A stretch of 41,453 nt of DNA from Opitutaceae bacterium (GCA_005799525.1 SYGN01000049.1:1-41453); one strand, 5' to 3'; counted from the first letter of the stretch, positions 23,917 to 33,892 are shown. Notes: generated by a model from the letters alone, not told the origin. Numbers and translations: made by a program.

Positions 23917-23979
23917 GCCAATCCAAAGGATTGGCTCGCGACGACTGCAGCAACCAGCGGGTGGACCCCTTCGGGTCGC
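23917..23979 (+). repeat. Right 43-base direct repeat with adjacent perfect hairpin
   Basis: Bases 23937-23979 repeat 22591-22633 with two mismatches in 43. Immediately before it is a perfect palindrome, GCCAATCC-AAA-GGATTGGC (23917-23935), which may act as a terminator for the toxin gene or be an element end. The remaining bases of 23830-24074 show no gene. Confidence 0.75.
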
Positions 23980-24074
23980 CCCTCGGTCGCGCCCGGCACA
24001 ATATGAGCGCGATTGGAGCGGCAGACGGGCGGCAAATTCGTGGCGACACGAAATGCCCCAGAGCGTGGCAAGGC

Positions 24075-25472
24075 TCAGCGCGTTTTGGAAAAACACTGCG
24101 GATCGGGTTGGCGAGGCAGTGTCGCCATCCAGGCGGCGAGGAGCGCTTGCAGGCGCTTCACTTCGGCGGGATTCTGTTCGCTGACATTGGTTTTTTCCCA
24201 TCGGTCCTGAGGAAAACGGAAAAGCTCGAGGGGCTTCGTATCCTTTCCGGCCAGCAGTTTTCCGTCGCCATCGCGCACGGCAAGGGTCGGCCAACTGTCC
24301 CCGGGTTTGCCCGGAGTCGGCCACTGCCAGAAGATCGGCTTGGCGCGTCGCGAGGTTGATTTACCCAACAGCGCCTCGCTCTGGTCGACGCCGTCAGGGG
24401 CGTAACTTCCCGGCAATGGGGCACCCGCCAACGCGCACAACGTCGGCAGCAGATCCACGGCCGTGAGGGGCGTCGTGTCGTCAACGTTGTTGGCGGCGAT
24501 CTTGCCGGGCCAGCGGGCGATGAAAGGCACGCCGATGCCGCCCTGCAGCAGGGAACGTTTTCGGCCGCGATGCCCGCCCGTGCTGCCGACGGAGGCCCAG
24601 CTGCTGAATCCGGGCCCGGTCGACTCGTCTTCGCCCATGCGGCGATCAGCTGGCCCGGTGATTTCCGGGCCGTTGTCGGAGCTGAACATCACGAGCGTGT
24701 TGGGCGCGAGACCGAGCCGATCCAGCGCGGCCAGCAGTTCGCCGATGCGGGCGTCGGCGTGGGCGATCACGGCCGCGTAAATCCTCTGGGCCTCGTCCGG
24801 CAGATCCGCGAATTTCTCCAGGTACTCCGGCTTGGGGTAGTGCGGCGTGTGGGGTTCATGGATCCAAAGGTTGAGGAAGAACGGCTTCCCGGCCGCGTGG
24901 CTTTTTTCGATGAACGCGATCGAGTTCTTCACATCGTCGTGCACGGGCATCTGCGGGCCGGGACAATTGTAGGTGCCGTAGGTGTCGTATCCGTATTCTG
25001 AGGGCAACGGGGCGTCCGGCACCATGATGTTGGTCAGGTGCCATTTTCCGTAGTGTGCCGTCGCGTAGCCGGCTTGTTGCAAGAGTCGCGGCAGCAGCAC
25101 CGCCTTCGGGTTCAGCCAGTCGGGCATCCCGCGCTGCACATGGCTCTGCACCGTGGCGAAATGCCCGTGGATGCTGAACCGCGCGGGAAACTGGCCGGTC
25201 ATGAGCGCGGTGCGACTGGGTGAGCACACGCTGCCGGCGACGGTGAATTGGCGAAAGTCGGTGCCCGCGGCGGCGAGCCGGTCGAGGTAAGGCGTTTTGA
25301 GATACGCGTGGCCGTACGATCCGAGATCGCCCCAGCCCCAGTCGTCGGCGAGGATGAACACGATGTTCGGTCGACCGGCGGTGGTGGGGGCGGGCGTGGC
25401 GGCGAAAGTGGCCGGGGCGACGACTCCGAGCAGGGCGAGTCTGAGCGAGTGGGCGATGCAGAAGTGGGGCAT
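24075..25472 (-). CDS. Exported formylglycine-dependent sulfatase (S1 family), last gene of the glycan operon
   Basis: A 465-residue exported sulfatase. After a signal segment (LRLALLGVVAPATFAA) the mature part starts near RPNIVFILADDWGWGDLGSYG, holding the Asp pair for the calcium ion. The signature C83-SPSRTALMTGQ follows, then GKWHLTNI, SSDNGPEITG and GGIGVPFIARWPGK. The protein ends QCFSKTR. It begins 30 bases after the stop of the GH127-like gene, so it is very likely cotranscribed and removes sulfate from the same glycan. It differs clearly from the sulfatase at 20930-22330 (insertions around GEDESTGPGFSSW), so they probably act on different sulfated positions. That last point is an inference. 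Confidence 0.92.
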   Translation of the reverse strand: MPHFCIAHSLRLALLGVVAPATFAATPAPTTAGRPNIVFILADDWGWGDLGSYGHAYLKTPYLDRLAAAGTDFRQFTVAGSVCSPSRTALMTGQFPARFSIHGHFATVQSHVQRGMPDWLNPKAVLLPRLLQQAGYATAHYGKWHLTNIMVPDAPLPSEYGYDTYGTYNCPGPQMPVHDDVKNSIAFIEKSHAAGKPFFLNLWIHEPHTPHYPKPEYLEKFADLPDEAQRIYAAVIAHADARIGELLAALDRLGLAPNTLVMFSSDNGPEITGPADRRMGEDESTGPGFSSWASVGSTGGHRGRKRSLLQGGIGVPFIARWPGKIAANNVDDTTPLTAVDLLPTLCALAGAPLPGSYAPDGVDQSEALLGKSTSRRAKPIFWQWPTPGKPGDSWPTLAVRDGDGKLLAGKDTKPLELFRFPQDRWEKTNVSEQNPAEVKRLQALLAAWMATLPRQPDPQCFSKTR

Positions 25473-25502
25473 AGTGGTTGCTGGGAAATTAAGACGGCAC
25501 GA

Positions 25503-27707
25503 TTACTTCTTGTCCGCAGCGGCTGCCTTTTCCGCCTCTTTCTTCATCGCCGCTGCCTGGCGCGGAGTGACCTTGGTGACCGGTTCAGGGGGCGCGGTCC
25601 AAGGGTTTCCGTCCGGTCCGTTGTCGATGACGGGGAAGGCCGAGATCCTCAAACGGGCCGCGCCCATCGGGATCAACGTGATTTCCTCGATGGGTTCGTC
25701 GGACCGCACGGGACTTTCCGCGATCAAACCCACCAGGTCGGTTTCATCCGCCTGCCACGCGGGAATCCGGCGTCCTTTGGCTTTGATTTCAACGGGAGCC
25801 TCCGTGCTGCCCCAGACATTGCTCGCCGCAGGCCACGTTTTTTTCGCGAACGTGAACGATGCCGCCAAGTCCGCCCGATCAAAAACCAACCCGTAGTTCC
25901 ACGGCGTGTTCGGAAAAATCTCGAACGCCGGCCAAGCGGCGAGTTGTGCCTTCGTCAATTCCCGGCGCCAGGCGTCGGGCAGATAGTCTTTGGTGGTGGC
26001 CTGCGCGCCGTCGAGGGGTACGTAGCGTTCGGCGATTTTCAACGAGTAGGAGAGCGGGCCGCGATCGACGGAGACGCTGTGGGCGTTTTTGGCCCAGGTC
26101 CGCACCCGCACCTCCATCGGCAAGTGGAGTTTTATGGTGTCGCCGTTTTTCCACTCCCGGTTGAGGCGGAGAAAGGTCTGCGGCCGCGATTGCACCGCGA
26201 TCGGTCGACCGTTGATCCAGAGTTCCGCCCGTTCGCACCAGCCCGGCACGCGCAGATAAAGCGGAAATTCCTGAGTGCGCGGCAGCGCTAGCGTGAGCCC
26301 GATGTCCTCGTCGAACGGATACCGCGTGGTCGCCGTGATGCGGACCTCCGTGCCGGCGCCGATTTTCGCGGTGACGATCGAGTCCGAAGGAAAGACGAGT
26401 GCGAGACCGCTGTCGGGGGTCGCCATCCAGAGGTGCTCGGCATAATACGGCCAGCCCTGGCCCATGTTGAGCTGGCAGCAGCGGTGGGCGTGCGGGTTCA
26501 TCTGATACTTGGGACCCGGGTCCTGGATTTTGGGGCTCTTGTTTTTGCTGCTGGAGACGACGAGATTGGGCGCGGTGAGATAGCGCAGCGCCCGGAAGTC
26601 GGGCGTCGTCGTGGCGGGCAGCGAGTTGAACGCGACGTCTTCGCAGCGATCCGCCCACGAGAGGCTGCCGTCGATCTTTAGAATTTCCTCGCAGGTATGC
26701 ATCATCTCAACGATGCCGCACGTCTCGACCGCCTGACGGGCCGTGACAAAACCCGGTCGGCAGTTTTCGTCGCTGCCAAACATTCCGCCCGGCACCTGCC
26801 CGTAAGTTCCCCAGACCGTCTGGTAGTTGCGCTCCGGGGCCGCGAGGTGCCGCGGATCCTTCGACTGCAGGTAATAGGTCGGTGTCCCGCGCATGGCCTG
26901 CGTGATATTTACGTTATGCCAATCCGGCACGCCCTCGGTCCAATTGGCGATCTTGTGGAAAATCTTCTTCGCCAGCTCCAGCAGCTGCTGGTCGCCCGTG
27001 CGATTATAGAGCCAGTAAACGCTAGCGATGTTATCGCCGCCGCGCTGTTTCTGCCAGAGGGGCAGAAGAAAATCCGCCTCAGGCACCGCGAGTTGCCACG
27101 CAAAATATTTTGTCATCAGGCGGATGACCCGTTCATCGCCGGAGTATTCGTGGTAGGCCTGCAGCGCGTTCAACACCGGCATGTTCGGCCAGAGGTCCGG
27201 CTTGCCGGTGCTATGGACGCGCGGCGACTTGATGTTGGCGCGCGGTCCGAACCAGCCGTCCTCCCGCTGGCTGCCGATGACGCCGTTGATCCACACCTTC
27301 GCCTCCGCGATCATCGTGGGATCACCGAGGACGTAGGCGAGGTCACCGTAGCCCTTTAACCAATACGGCACCTCTTCCCAGAATTTTTCGCCCTCGCCCA
27401 CCGGACTGAGCCACGGATTGCCCTCTTTGATGAGAAACCGGCTCAGTTCCGGCAGATGGCCGAAAAAGCCACCGGCCTGCAGCTCCAACTGCTGGCGCAA
27501 CCAGCCCTGCGGTTTGATGCTGCCGATCGGAAGTTTGACCAACGGCCCCGGCAGCAGCGGGGCGCGATTACCCACGTAAAACGGGTTGACGCGGGTCGTC
27601 GCCGGCCGCGCCACCGTCCCAATGGATTCGGCGGCGGCCAATCCGTCAACTAACAGAAGGCCGCTCGCCAAAGCGGCGACCGACGCGAGGTTCCGGGGAT
27701 AATTCAT
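25503..27707 (-). CDS. GH127-like beta-L-arabinofuranosidase family protein (DUF1680)
   Basis: A 734-residue exported glycosidase of the DUF1680/GH127-GH146 clan, an alpha/alpha toroid with beta domains. A signal peptide (to about AAAES, residue 28) is followed by the typical entry PLVKLPIGSIKPQGWLRQQL. Helical repeats then lead to the active site. The zinc-cysteine cluster of GH127 appears as E328-T-C330 and C410-C411 (in AHRCCQLN), where one of the paired cysteines is the nucleophile in the characterised enzyme. E314 (in SDENCRPG) is a candidate acid/base. The family removes L-arabinofuranose, and related members act on pectin side chains. The start overlaps the GH28 stop by ATGA (27704-27707). 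The C-terminus is an unusual Lys/Ala tail (AAAMKKEAEKAAAADKK). Exact specificity is uncertain. Confidence 0.87.
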   Translation of the reverse strand: MNYPRNLASVAALASGLLLVDGLAAAESIGTVARPATTRVNPFYVGNRAPLLPGPLVKLPIGSIKPQGWLRQQLELQAGGFFGHLPELSRFLIKEGNPWLSPVGEGEKFWEEVPYWLKGYGDLAYVLGDPTMIAEAKVWINGVIGSQREDGWFGPRANIKSPRVHSTGKPDLWPNMPVLNALQAYHEYSGDERVIRLMTKYFAWQLAVPEADFLLPLWQKQRGGDNIASVYWLYNRTGDQQLLELAKKIFHKIANWTEGVPDWHNVNITQAMRGTPTYYLQSKDPRHLAAPERNYQTVWGTYGQVPGGMFGSDENCRPGFVTARQAVETCGIVEMMHTCEEILKIDGSLSWADRCEDVAFNSLPATTTPDFRALRYLTAPNLVVSSSKNKSPKIQDPGPKYQMNPHAHRCCQLNMGQGWPYYAEHLWMATPDSGLALVFPSDSIVTAKIGAGTEVRITATTRYPFDEDIGLTLALPRTQEFPLYLRVPGWCERAELWINGRPIAVQSRPQTFLRLNREWKNGDTIKLHLPMEVRVRTWAKNAHSVSVDRGPLSYSLKIAERYVPLDGAQATTKDYLPDAWRRELTKAQLAAWPAFEIFPNTPWNYGLVFDRADLAASFTFAKKTWPAASNVWGSTEAPVEIKAKGRRIPAWQADETDLVGLIAESPVRSDEPIEEITLIPMGAARLRISAFPVIDNGPDGNPWTAPPEPVTKVTPRQAAAMKKEAEKAAAADKK

Positions 27708-29281
27708 GGGGTGTTGTGCTTGGCGGTGACGGCGTCGTTGGTGGCGCCAAGGGAAACGGTGAACAGCGTTTCGGTGTTCCTCAGATCATTGCCGGTGAGC
27801 AGGATCTCTTTACTCGCGGTTCCCTCCACCTGAACCCAGGTCGGGCTACGGCCGACCGCCCGGCTGTTGCGAATCCAAGCGCGTTGCACGTTTTGCAGGC
27901 GTATCGCGCTTTCGGATTCGGCGGAGGCTGCGACCTTGCTGTCGGAAAATTCCAGATCGCTGACATCGTCGCAGATCACGGCGGGACGGTGTTCGGGAGT
28001 GTGGGCCTCCAGTACGATGTGATTGAGCGCCAGCCCCTTCACGTGGCGCGCGTAGATGCCATAGGCGGGAACTGCTTTGCCGAATTGGGTGAATTCCGGC
28101 CGCACGCGCGCCAGCTCGGGGATCGAGCGGATCGCCCCATCGGCAACCGAACCGCCGCCCTGCGCCATGATTGCGATATTGCTGAAGGTCACGTTTTCGA
28201 TGGGGTGGCCGGGCAGTCCGGTGAGCATGATCAGGGGCTTGGCGATTTCCTTCGGGTTGGTTTTCGCGGTGATCTGAAAATTACTGAAACGGAAATTCTT
28301 CATGTTTTGCAGCGGCGCGGGCTCGGGGGGGCCATCCACATACACCGTGTAGTTGTTGAACGTCATGAAGACCGCGCTGATGACGTCTTTGAAAATCAGG
28401 TTTGAGAACTGCATGCCGTCCATTTTTCCGCCTTCGTTCATCTGGATCTTAATCGCCGCATCGTTGATGTCGTGGAAAACGCAGTTATCGACTGTGATGC
28501 CGTAAAAATCTCCGGTGGACAGCATCCCGATGCGGATCGCCGCCCGCAGGCTGGTCATGATGCAATTTGTAATGGTGAAAAGACGACACGGCGTGTCGGG
28601 GCGTGACGATTGCAGGCAGATGGAATCGTCACTCGTATCCATCACGCAGTTGCTGATGGTGACGTTTTCGCAGCCGTCGAAATCGAGACCGTCGCCGTTG
28701 CCATTCACCTTGGCGTGGATGGTGACGCCCTGAATGTTAACGCGCCGGCAATAAATCATCGCGAGCGTCCAGCTGGCCGGATTGACGAGCTCGACGTTTT
28801 CCAACGAGACGTTCGTGCAGCGCAGGAAACGGAGTAGCATGGGCCGGTCTTTTTTGGGATCGTCCGGATTCGGGAAATTGCTGCGATGGCCGCGGCCGTC
28901 GATTTTCCCTTTTCCCTCGATCCCGATATTGGCCGCGTTCTCCGCGAAGATCAGGCAGCCCTCCTTTTTGTTTCGGTCGGCGTACTGATTGCGGAAAACG
29001 TTCGGGGCATAGTCCTTGAAGTTTGTGCTGCCCGCCAGCGTGGCGCCGGCTTCGAGGTGCAAGATGACATTGCTCTTCAGGAACAGTGTTCCGGTGACGT
29101 AGTTGCCGGATGAAAACACGACCTTGCCACCGCCCGAGGCATGGCAGGCGTCGATGGCTTGCTGGAGCGCCGGCGTGTTGAGCGTCGTCCCATCGCCCAC
29201 GGCGCCATGGTCGGAAACGGTGATCGTCCGGGCGTGGCAGGCCACGGCGAGGAGCAGGAAGGCGAGCAGGAGCTTTGTCAT
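27704..29281 (-). CDS. GH28-like polygalacturonase/rhamnogalacturonase family protein
   Basis: A 525-residue exported right-handed beta-helix enzyme. Signal peptide MTKLLLAFLLLAVACHA is followed by the pectin-enzyme opening TITVSDHGAVGDGTTLNTPALQ. Active-site signatures are GNGDGLDFDG (about residue 193, in the place of NTDG) and TSDDSICLQS (about 217, the catalytic Asp pair). The classical GHG motif is replaced by a SLRAAIRIGM segment, and AIKIQM may stand for RIK. These deviations suggest a non-standard pectin or rhamnogalacturonan specificity. The upstream TonB receptor ends five bases before this ATG, and the downstream gene overlaps by four bases, so it sits firmly in the operon. A start further upstream (29296) would lengthen the leader by five residues without improving it. 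Confidence 0.85.
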   Translation of the reverse strand: MTKLLLAFLLLAVACHARTITVSDHGAVGDGTTLNTPALQQAIDACHASGGGKVVFSSGNYVTGTLFLKSNVILHLEAGATLAGSTNFKDYAPNVFRNQYADRNKKEGCLIFAENAANIGIEGKGKIDGRGHRSNFPNPDDPKKDRPMLLRFLRCTNVSLENVELVNPASWTLAMIYCRRVNIQGVTIHAKVNGNGDGLDFDGCENVTISNCVMDTSDDSICLQSSRPDTPCRLFTITNCIMTSLRAAIRIGMLSTGDFYGITVDNCVFHDINDAAIKIQMNEGGKMDGMQFSNLIFKDVISAVFMTFNNYTVYVDGPPEPAPLQNMKNFRFSNFQITAKTNPKEIAKPLIMLTGLPGHPIENVTFSNIAIMAQGGGSVADGAIRSIPELARVRPEFTQFGKAVPAYGIYARHVKGLALNHIVLEAHTPEHRPAVICDDVSDLEFSDSKVAASAESESAIRLQNVQRAWIRNSRAVGRSPTWVQVEGTASKEILLTGNDLRNTETLFTVSLGATNDAVTAKHNTP

Positions 29282-29285
29282 TGGT

Positions 29286-32200
29286 TCAGAACCCAAAGGT
29301 GGCGGTCAGGATAAAATTACGGGGCCGGCGCAATTCCCAGCGGAGGGGAACGATGGCATTCGCGGTGCCGAGAACGCCGTTGGTATCGTAGTCGCTTGAG
29401 ACCAACCGCGGTTTGCTCCAGCCGAGCGGATTTTCCACGTTGAGCTGCGTGCGCAGCGTCACGTTCCCGAAGATGCGGCGCTCGTGAGAGAGCATGGCGC
29501 CGAGCTCCCAATGGTCGGCGCCTTTTCGCGGCCGGGCCGGATCGATGACGCCATTGGGAATGCCGGCAGCGTTCGGAGTGCGCATGTAGCCGCTAGTGCT
29601 CGCGCTGCGCCAACGGAAGTTGCCGCCGACCGACCAGCCTTTCAGCCGGCCCTCTTTTGAGAGTACATGGGTGATGAGTCCGTTGAACGCATAGCGGCCG
29701 TTGCGGCTTGTCGTGATGCCCTCGATGGCGAGTTCGTCCTGGTAGGAACGTTCCGCCGTGGCGGTCTGTTGTTCGATGAGGAGGGCGTCGGCTCCAGCTT
29801 TGCTGCGGGCAGCTGGATCGGCCGGATTGAGATCGAAGGAGGCGGAGCGCTGGCCGGCCTCCACCTTGCGAAGTTCGCTGGCGAATTTTCGCCAGGTTGC
29901 GAGACCCTCGAAGGGTGCGGCGCTGTTGAGATAGCGGCCGAGCGACGTAAGGTGGGTGCCGAGCACGTTGCTGTTTTCGCTTCCCGTCAATGCGACGCGC
30001 CAGTTCCGCGAGGGATTGAACGTGACGTTCAGTTCGTAGCCGGTGGCGCGGTAGCTCCACGTATCGCTCACGTTATCCACGAGGTTCACGATGGGGAAGG
30101 CCGGCGTGTCCATTAGGATGAAGTGCGAGTCGCCAAAATCCCGGTAATTCGCGCGCAGGCGATTGAGGATGCTGTTGAGCGGGGCACGGTATTGATTGGC
30201 GAGACGCGCCTGATCGTTGGCCGCCGCCACGAAGCGGTTGAGGCCAACGGAGAGACGGCCGTCCAGCAGCGAGAAACGCACGCCGTAGTCCTCGGTTCGC
30301 CCGGTGGTATTCGGCGCCGATTCGCTCTGATAGTTTTTCCACGAGGCATCGGCCACCGGATTGAAATTGGTCGAGCGGCTGTAGTTCAACGAGAGCCACG
30401 GCAAAGCGTGGAAGACCGCGCCGAGGGTGCGGGAGATTCCGGCCGTGTCGACACTCGGGGTGGCTTTGAGCGGCACCGCAACCGACGACGTGAAGTAACG
30501 CTTGAGCGGGTCTGTGGCCGAGCCGGGAATGGCGGGATCGATGAAGCCGCGGAGAGTCTCCGGGACGTAGCTCTTCGTGCCGTCGCGGCGGTAGCCGGCC
30601 ACCGTGACGAGACGATTCTTCAACCACCACGACTGCCACCCGAAGGAGAGCGCTTCGTGGGCGAAACCCGACTTCACGGCGTTGAGATGCTGGCGGAGCG
30701 CGAAGTTGATCGGCGCGGCGTCGTTGGCACTGCCGCCGACCATGCGGCCAAAGGCATTGATTTGAGCGAGGTTCGCCGAAAAGAAATGCTGATCGGGCAG
30801 CGCCGGCACCTGACCGTTCACATAATAGGCCCGGCCGCGAAGAGTGCTGGCCGCGGCGGTCGCGTCCCCGGACCAGCCGGTGCCGGCTAGGCCGATCGTG
30901 GCGAGGTTGTAGCAGCGCATGATATTGGTGTCCGAATCATTGCGGGTCTGTTGGCCCAACGCGGCGAAGTTCTGCCGCCCCAGCCAGCGATGGATTTTTC
31001 CGAGATCAACTTCGTAGGAGAGCGTCGCGCGATATTCGTCCGATTGCGCGATTTCGTCCCGGAGCTGGCCGAGGGTGTCGCCGTAGGGCACGAGGTAGCC
31101 GGGATTGAGCGACCCGTCGGGGAGGTAGCGATTGACGTCGAGCTTGATGACGTTGAATGCGTCGGGAGCGTAGGTGCGGCGATGCCGGCCGGCATTGCCC
31201 GCGAGTTCGAGGTAGAGACCGTCGAGAATCTTTTGCTCGATGAACGCGGTGGTCCAGCGACCGTGGTCGCGCTGCTCGGGCCGGTCCCACGTGCCGCCAT
31301 TGAGATTTACGTCACGGCGTAGACCGTAGAGCTGAAACGGATCGACGGTCTGCACGCTCTGGGTGCTCGCGCCGCCGAAGGTGTCGGTCTGCATTACGCC
31401 CTGAAACCGCATGTTCACCACCGGATTCGCGAGTTTGAGGCCCGTGATGTAGACCTGCTGCTGTGCGGCATTCTGGGTGATGGCGTTGCGCGGATTAAAG
31501 TCGGCCACGGAGCGGACGAATCCGTCGGCGCTCGCGACGCCCGGGGCGACCCGGAGGCGATTGCCATTGGCATCGACGAACGTGCGGTTGGCCGTGGCCC
31601 ACGCGATTCCCTGGGGAACGAAATCAACCGTGGGGCGACCGTTCGCCAGCCATTGGATCACGCCGCTGTCGAACGCCCAGGCGAGCGGGACGATGTTCCG
31701 GTGATTGCTGTAGTTCTCGTGGTTGACGGTGATTTTGGTGTGGGCGAAGGGCCGGGCCGTCACACCCAGAGTCAGGCGGTCCTGATTGCCACCCTCGAAG
31801 CGTCGGAATTCGCGTTTTTCCGCGTGGAGCAGGTTGAGGCGGAAGGCGAGGCGGTCTTTGACGAGCGGCTGGTTGTGGTCGAGTGCGACGCGGTTCGAGG
31901 TCCAGCGGTCATACTGCGCCTGCACCTGCGTTTTCCGCTGCTGCAATTGCGCGCGCTTGGTCGTGGTGATGGCGGCGCCCTGCGGCTCGCCCACGCCGAT
32001 GAGCAGAGCGTTGGGTCCGCGCGCGAGCGTCAGGCGCTCGAGGTTGTAGTTGTCCGAGGTCTCGAAGGAATTGAAGAAGTCGTGCGAGAGCGTCTGGAGG
32101 CCGTTGTTGCCGGTGTTGGTGAAGCCGCGAATCGAATAGGCCTGGCCCGTGCCGCCGCGTAGAAACTGCCCGGTGGCGTTGCCGTCGTTGCTCGGGGTGT

Positions 32201-32804
32201 TGTCGCCCTCGACGGCATCGACACTCGGGGTGAACAGCAGCGCCTTGTCGAAGGAGTTTACCGCGAGGTCCTGCATGAACTCGGGGGTAAGAATGGTGAG
32301 CGATGCGCCGACGTCGCGCAGATTGGTGCGCATGCGCGTGCCGGCGAGTGTCTCGGTGGCGGCGTAGCCGTGGTCTTTGTCGGTGGAGACCTCGAAGGGC
32401 GTGAGGACGACGGTGTCGGCCGACGGGGCTGCAGACGAGTTCGCGGAGGTGGCTGGCGGGAGCGTGCGAGCCGCCGGGGTGGGCGTCGCGCGGCCGACGG
32501 CGAGGGCGAATGAGGCGGCATCGCGCACGAGTTGGAGATCGGTGCCCGCGAGTATCCGCGTGACGGCTTCCTCGACGGTGAAGTCGCCGCGCACGGCGGC
32601 AACGCGCACGCCCTGCACGATGGCAGCGGGGAACATGATCTCGCGGCCGGCTTGCTGGGCGGCGAGCCGGAGCGCCGTGGCGGCGTCGCCGGCAGGAAGG
32701 TCGAAGTGCTGCGGCGGGGACGGCGTGGCCAACGCACGGCAAACGATCAGCGCAGCGACGGCGGTTGCGCGGAGCCAGCGCGAGGGGCGGAGTAGTTGGG
32801 GCAT
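29286..32804 (-). CDS. TonB-dependent receptor with STN signalling domain
   Basis: A 1172-residue outer-membrane receptor with an N-terminal STN (secretin/TonB short) domain. A signal peptide (about residues 1-26) is followed by the STN domain (about 32-100: HFDLPAGDAATALRLAAQQA, then GDFTVEEAVTRILAGTDLQL), an Ala/Pro/Ser linker and a TonB-box-like stretch VVLTPFEVSTDKDHGY. The plug domain comes next (AGTRMRTNLRDVGASLTILT, RGFTNTGNNG, LARGPNALLIGVGEPQGAA). The large barrel ends in the canonical phenylalanine (ILTATFGF). STN domains contact a FecR anti-sigma protein when ligand binds, and the sigma-FecR pair lies just upstream on the same strand. Import of pectin-derived oligosaccharides fits the downstream hydrolases, but no SusD-type protein is present in the window. 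The start at 32804 gives the signal peptide. Confidence 0.92.
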   Translation of the reverse strand: MPQLLRPSRWLRATAVAALIVCRALATPSPPQHFDLPAGDAATALRLAAQQAGREIMFPAAIVQGVRVAAVRGDFTVEEAVTRILAGTDLQLVRDAASFALAVGRATPTPAARTLPPATSANSSAAPSADTVVLTPFEVSTDKDHGYAATETLAGTRMRTNLRDVGASLTILTPEFMQDLAVNSFDKALLFTPSVDAVEGDNTPSNDGNATGQFLRGGTGQAYSIRGFTNTGNNGLQTLSHDFFNSFETSDNYNLERLTLARGPNALLIGVGEPQGAAITTTKRAQLQQRKTQVQAQYDRWTSNRVALDHNQPLVKDRLAFRLNLLHAEKREFRRFEGGNQDRLTLGVTARPFAHTKITVNHENYSNHRNIVPLAWAFDSGVIQWLANGRPTVDFVPQGIAWATANRTFVDANGNRLRVAPGVASADGFVRSVADFNPRNAITQNAAQQQVYITGLKLANPVVNMRFQGVMQTDTFGGASTQSVQTVDPFQLYGLRRDVNLNGGTWDRPEQRDHGRWTTAFIEQKILDGLYLELAGNAGRHRRTYAPDAFNVIKLDVNRYLPDGSLNPGYLVPYGDTLGQLRDEIAQSDEYRATLSYEVDLGKIHRWLGRQNFAALGQQTRNDSDTNIMRCYNLATIGLAGTGWSGDATAAASTLRGRAYYVNGQVPALPDQHFFSANLAQINAFGRMVGGSANDAAPINFALRQHLNAVKSGFAHEALSFGWQSWWLKNRLVTVAGYRRDGTKSYVPETLRGFIDPAIPGSATDPLKRYFTSSVAVPLKATPSVDTAGISRTLGAVFHALPWLSLNYSRSTNFNPVADASWKNYQSESAPNTTGRTEDYGVRFSLLDGRLSVGLNRFVAAANDQARLANQYRAPLNSILNRLRANYRDFGDSHFILMDTPAFPIVNLVDNVSDTWSYRATGYELNVTFNPSRNWRVALTGSENSNVLGTHLTSLGRYLNSAAPFEGLATWRKFASELRKVEAGQRSASFDLNPADPAARSKAGADALLIEQQTATAERSYQDELAIEGITTSRNGRYAFNGLITHVLSKEGRLKGWSVGGNFRWRSASTSGYMRTPNAAGIPNGVIDPARPRKGADHWELGAMLSHERRIFGNVTLRTQLNVENPLGWSKPRLVSSDYDTNGVLGTANAIVPLRWELRRPRNFILTATFGF

Positions 32805-32850
32805 GAGGAAGCTCGATTTCTCTAAAAGACGACCTACCGCGCCGGACACA

Positions 32851-33892
32851 CTAAGGGGAATTCGCACGGCGGAGCAAAATCGTATCACTGCGGCGTTCGG
32901 CGCGGATGCCGGCGGTGGCTTCGAGGAGGCGGACGAAGCCCTCGGCGTTGTCGGACCGGAACGAGGCGATGACGGGAAGGCTCGCTAGGGATGGATCGGC
33001 GAGGGAGAGCTGGAGGGTGTTGTGGCGGTTGAACTCGGCGACGACTTGCGCGAGCGGTGCGGAGGAAAACTCGAGGAGGCGTGGCTGCCACGCGAGGGTG
33101 CGGGCGATTTCGGCGGCTGTGACGGCGCTGGGCACGATGGGAGCCAAAGTCACGTTAGCCCGAGCGGACGCGAGCGAGATGGTCACACGCTCGCCGCGGC
33201 TGACGAGGGCTGCGGTCGCGGGTGGCGCGAGCGTGTCGGACGAACGCGAATCGGGCGCGAGGGAGGGGGTGACCTGCACACGGCCCTCGGTGACGAGGAC
33301 TTCGACGGCGGCGGCGGCGAGGCGGACGTTGAAGGCGGTCCCGACGGCGCGGGTCTCGACGCCGGCGGCGCTGACGATGAACGGGCGTGCGGGATTCTTC
33401 GCGACGGTGAAGTGCACCTCGCCGCTCAGGAGACGCACGCGGCGTTCGGTTGGTGTGTAGACTACGGAGACGGAGGCGCCGCGGTTGAGTTCGAGGACTG
33501 AGCCGTCGCTGAGGAGGCGTTTTTCGCAGCCGGTGGCGACGGTCGGGGTCGCGGATACGAGGGACGAAGTCGGGCGCGTTTCGCGGTTGAGAAAGAAAGC
33601 GAGAGCCACGCACGCCGCTGCGGAGAGGGCGCCGAGTGCGAGCCAGCGCAACGGGCGGCGGGTGGCGTGGTGGAGCGAGGAGGGCGGGGTTGGGTTCCGG
33701 CGCGTGCTCCGGGCGCCAGTCGGCGAGGAGGTCGAGTTCGCGCCAGGTGGCTTGCTGGCGCGCGAGGGCATCGCCGTGGCGCGGATCGACGGCGAGCCAT
33801 TGGAAATAGTCATCCTGTTCGCCGGGCGTGAGACCGCGGTCGCGCCGGATGAGCCAGTCGGCGGCTCGTTCGTCAGATGTGGGTTGGCTCAT
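32851..33892 (-). CDS. FecR-type anti-sigma factor, frameshifted
   Basis: The gene begins at the ATG 33892-33890, overlapping the sigma-factor stop by four bases. The N-terminal FecR_N/DUF4880 domain is clear: SDERAADWLIRRDRGLTPGE, then DPRHGDALARQQATWREL. After EPNPALL the frame must shift by one base (between about 33690 and 33645) to reach the rest: a membrane segment RWLALGALSAAACVALAFFL and the FecR domain (LLSDGSVLELNRGASVSV, RVRLLSGEVHFTVAKNPARPFIV, GTAFNVRL). A C-terminal STN-like part follows (LEFSSAPLAQVVAEFNRHN). The total length is a multiple of three plus one, consistent with one extra base. If real, it would cut the cytoplasmic sigma-binding part from the periplasmic sensor. A sequencing error or programmed frameshift is also possible. 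Otherwise it is the expected partner of the sigma factor and the STN receptor. Confidence 0.8.
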
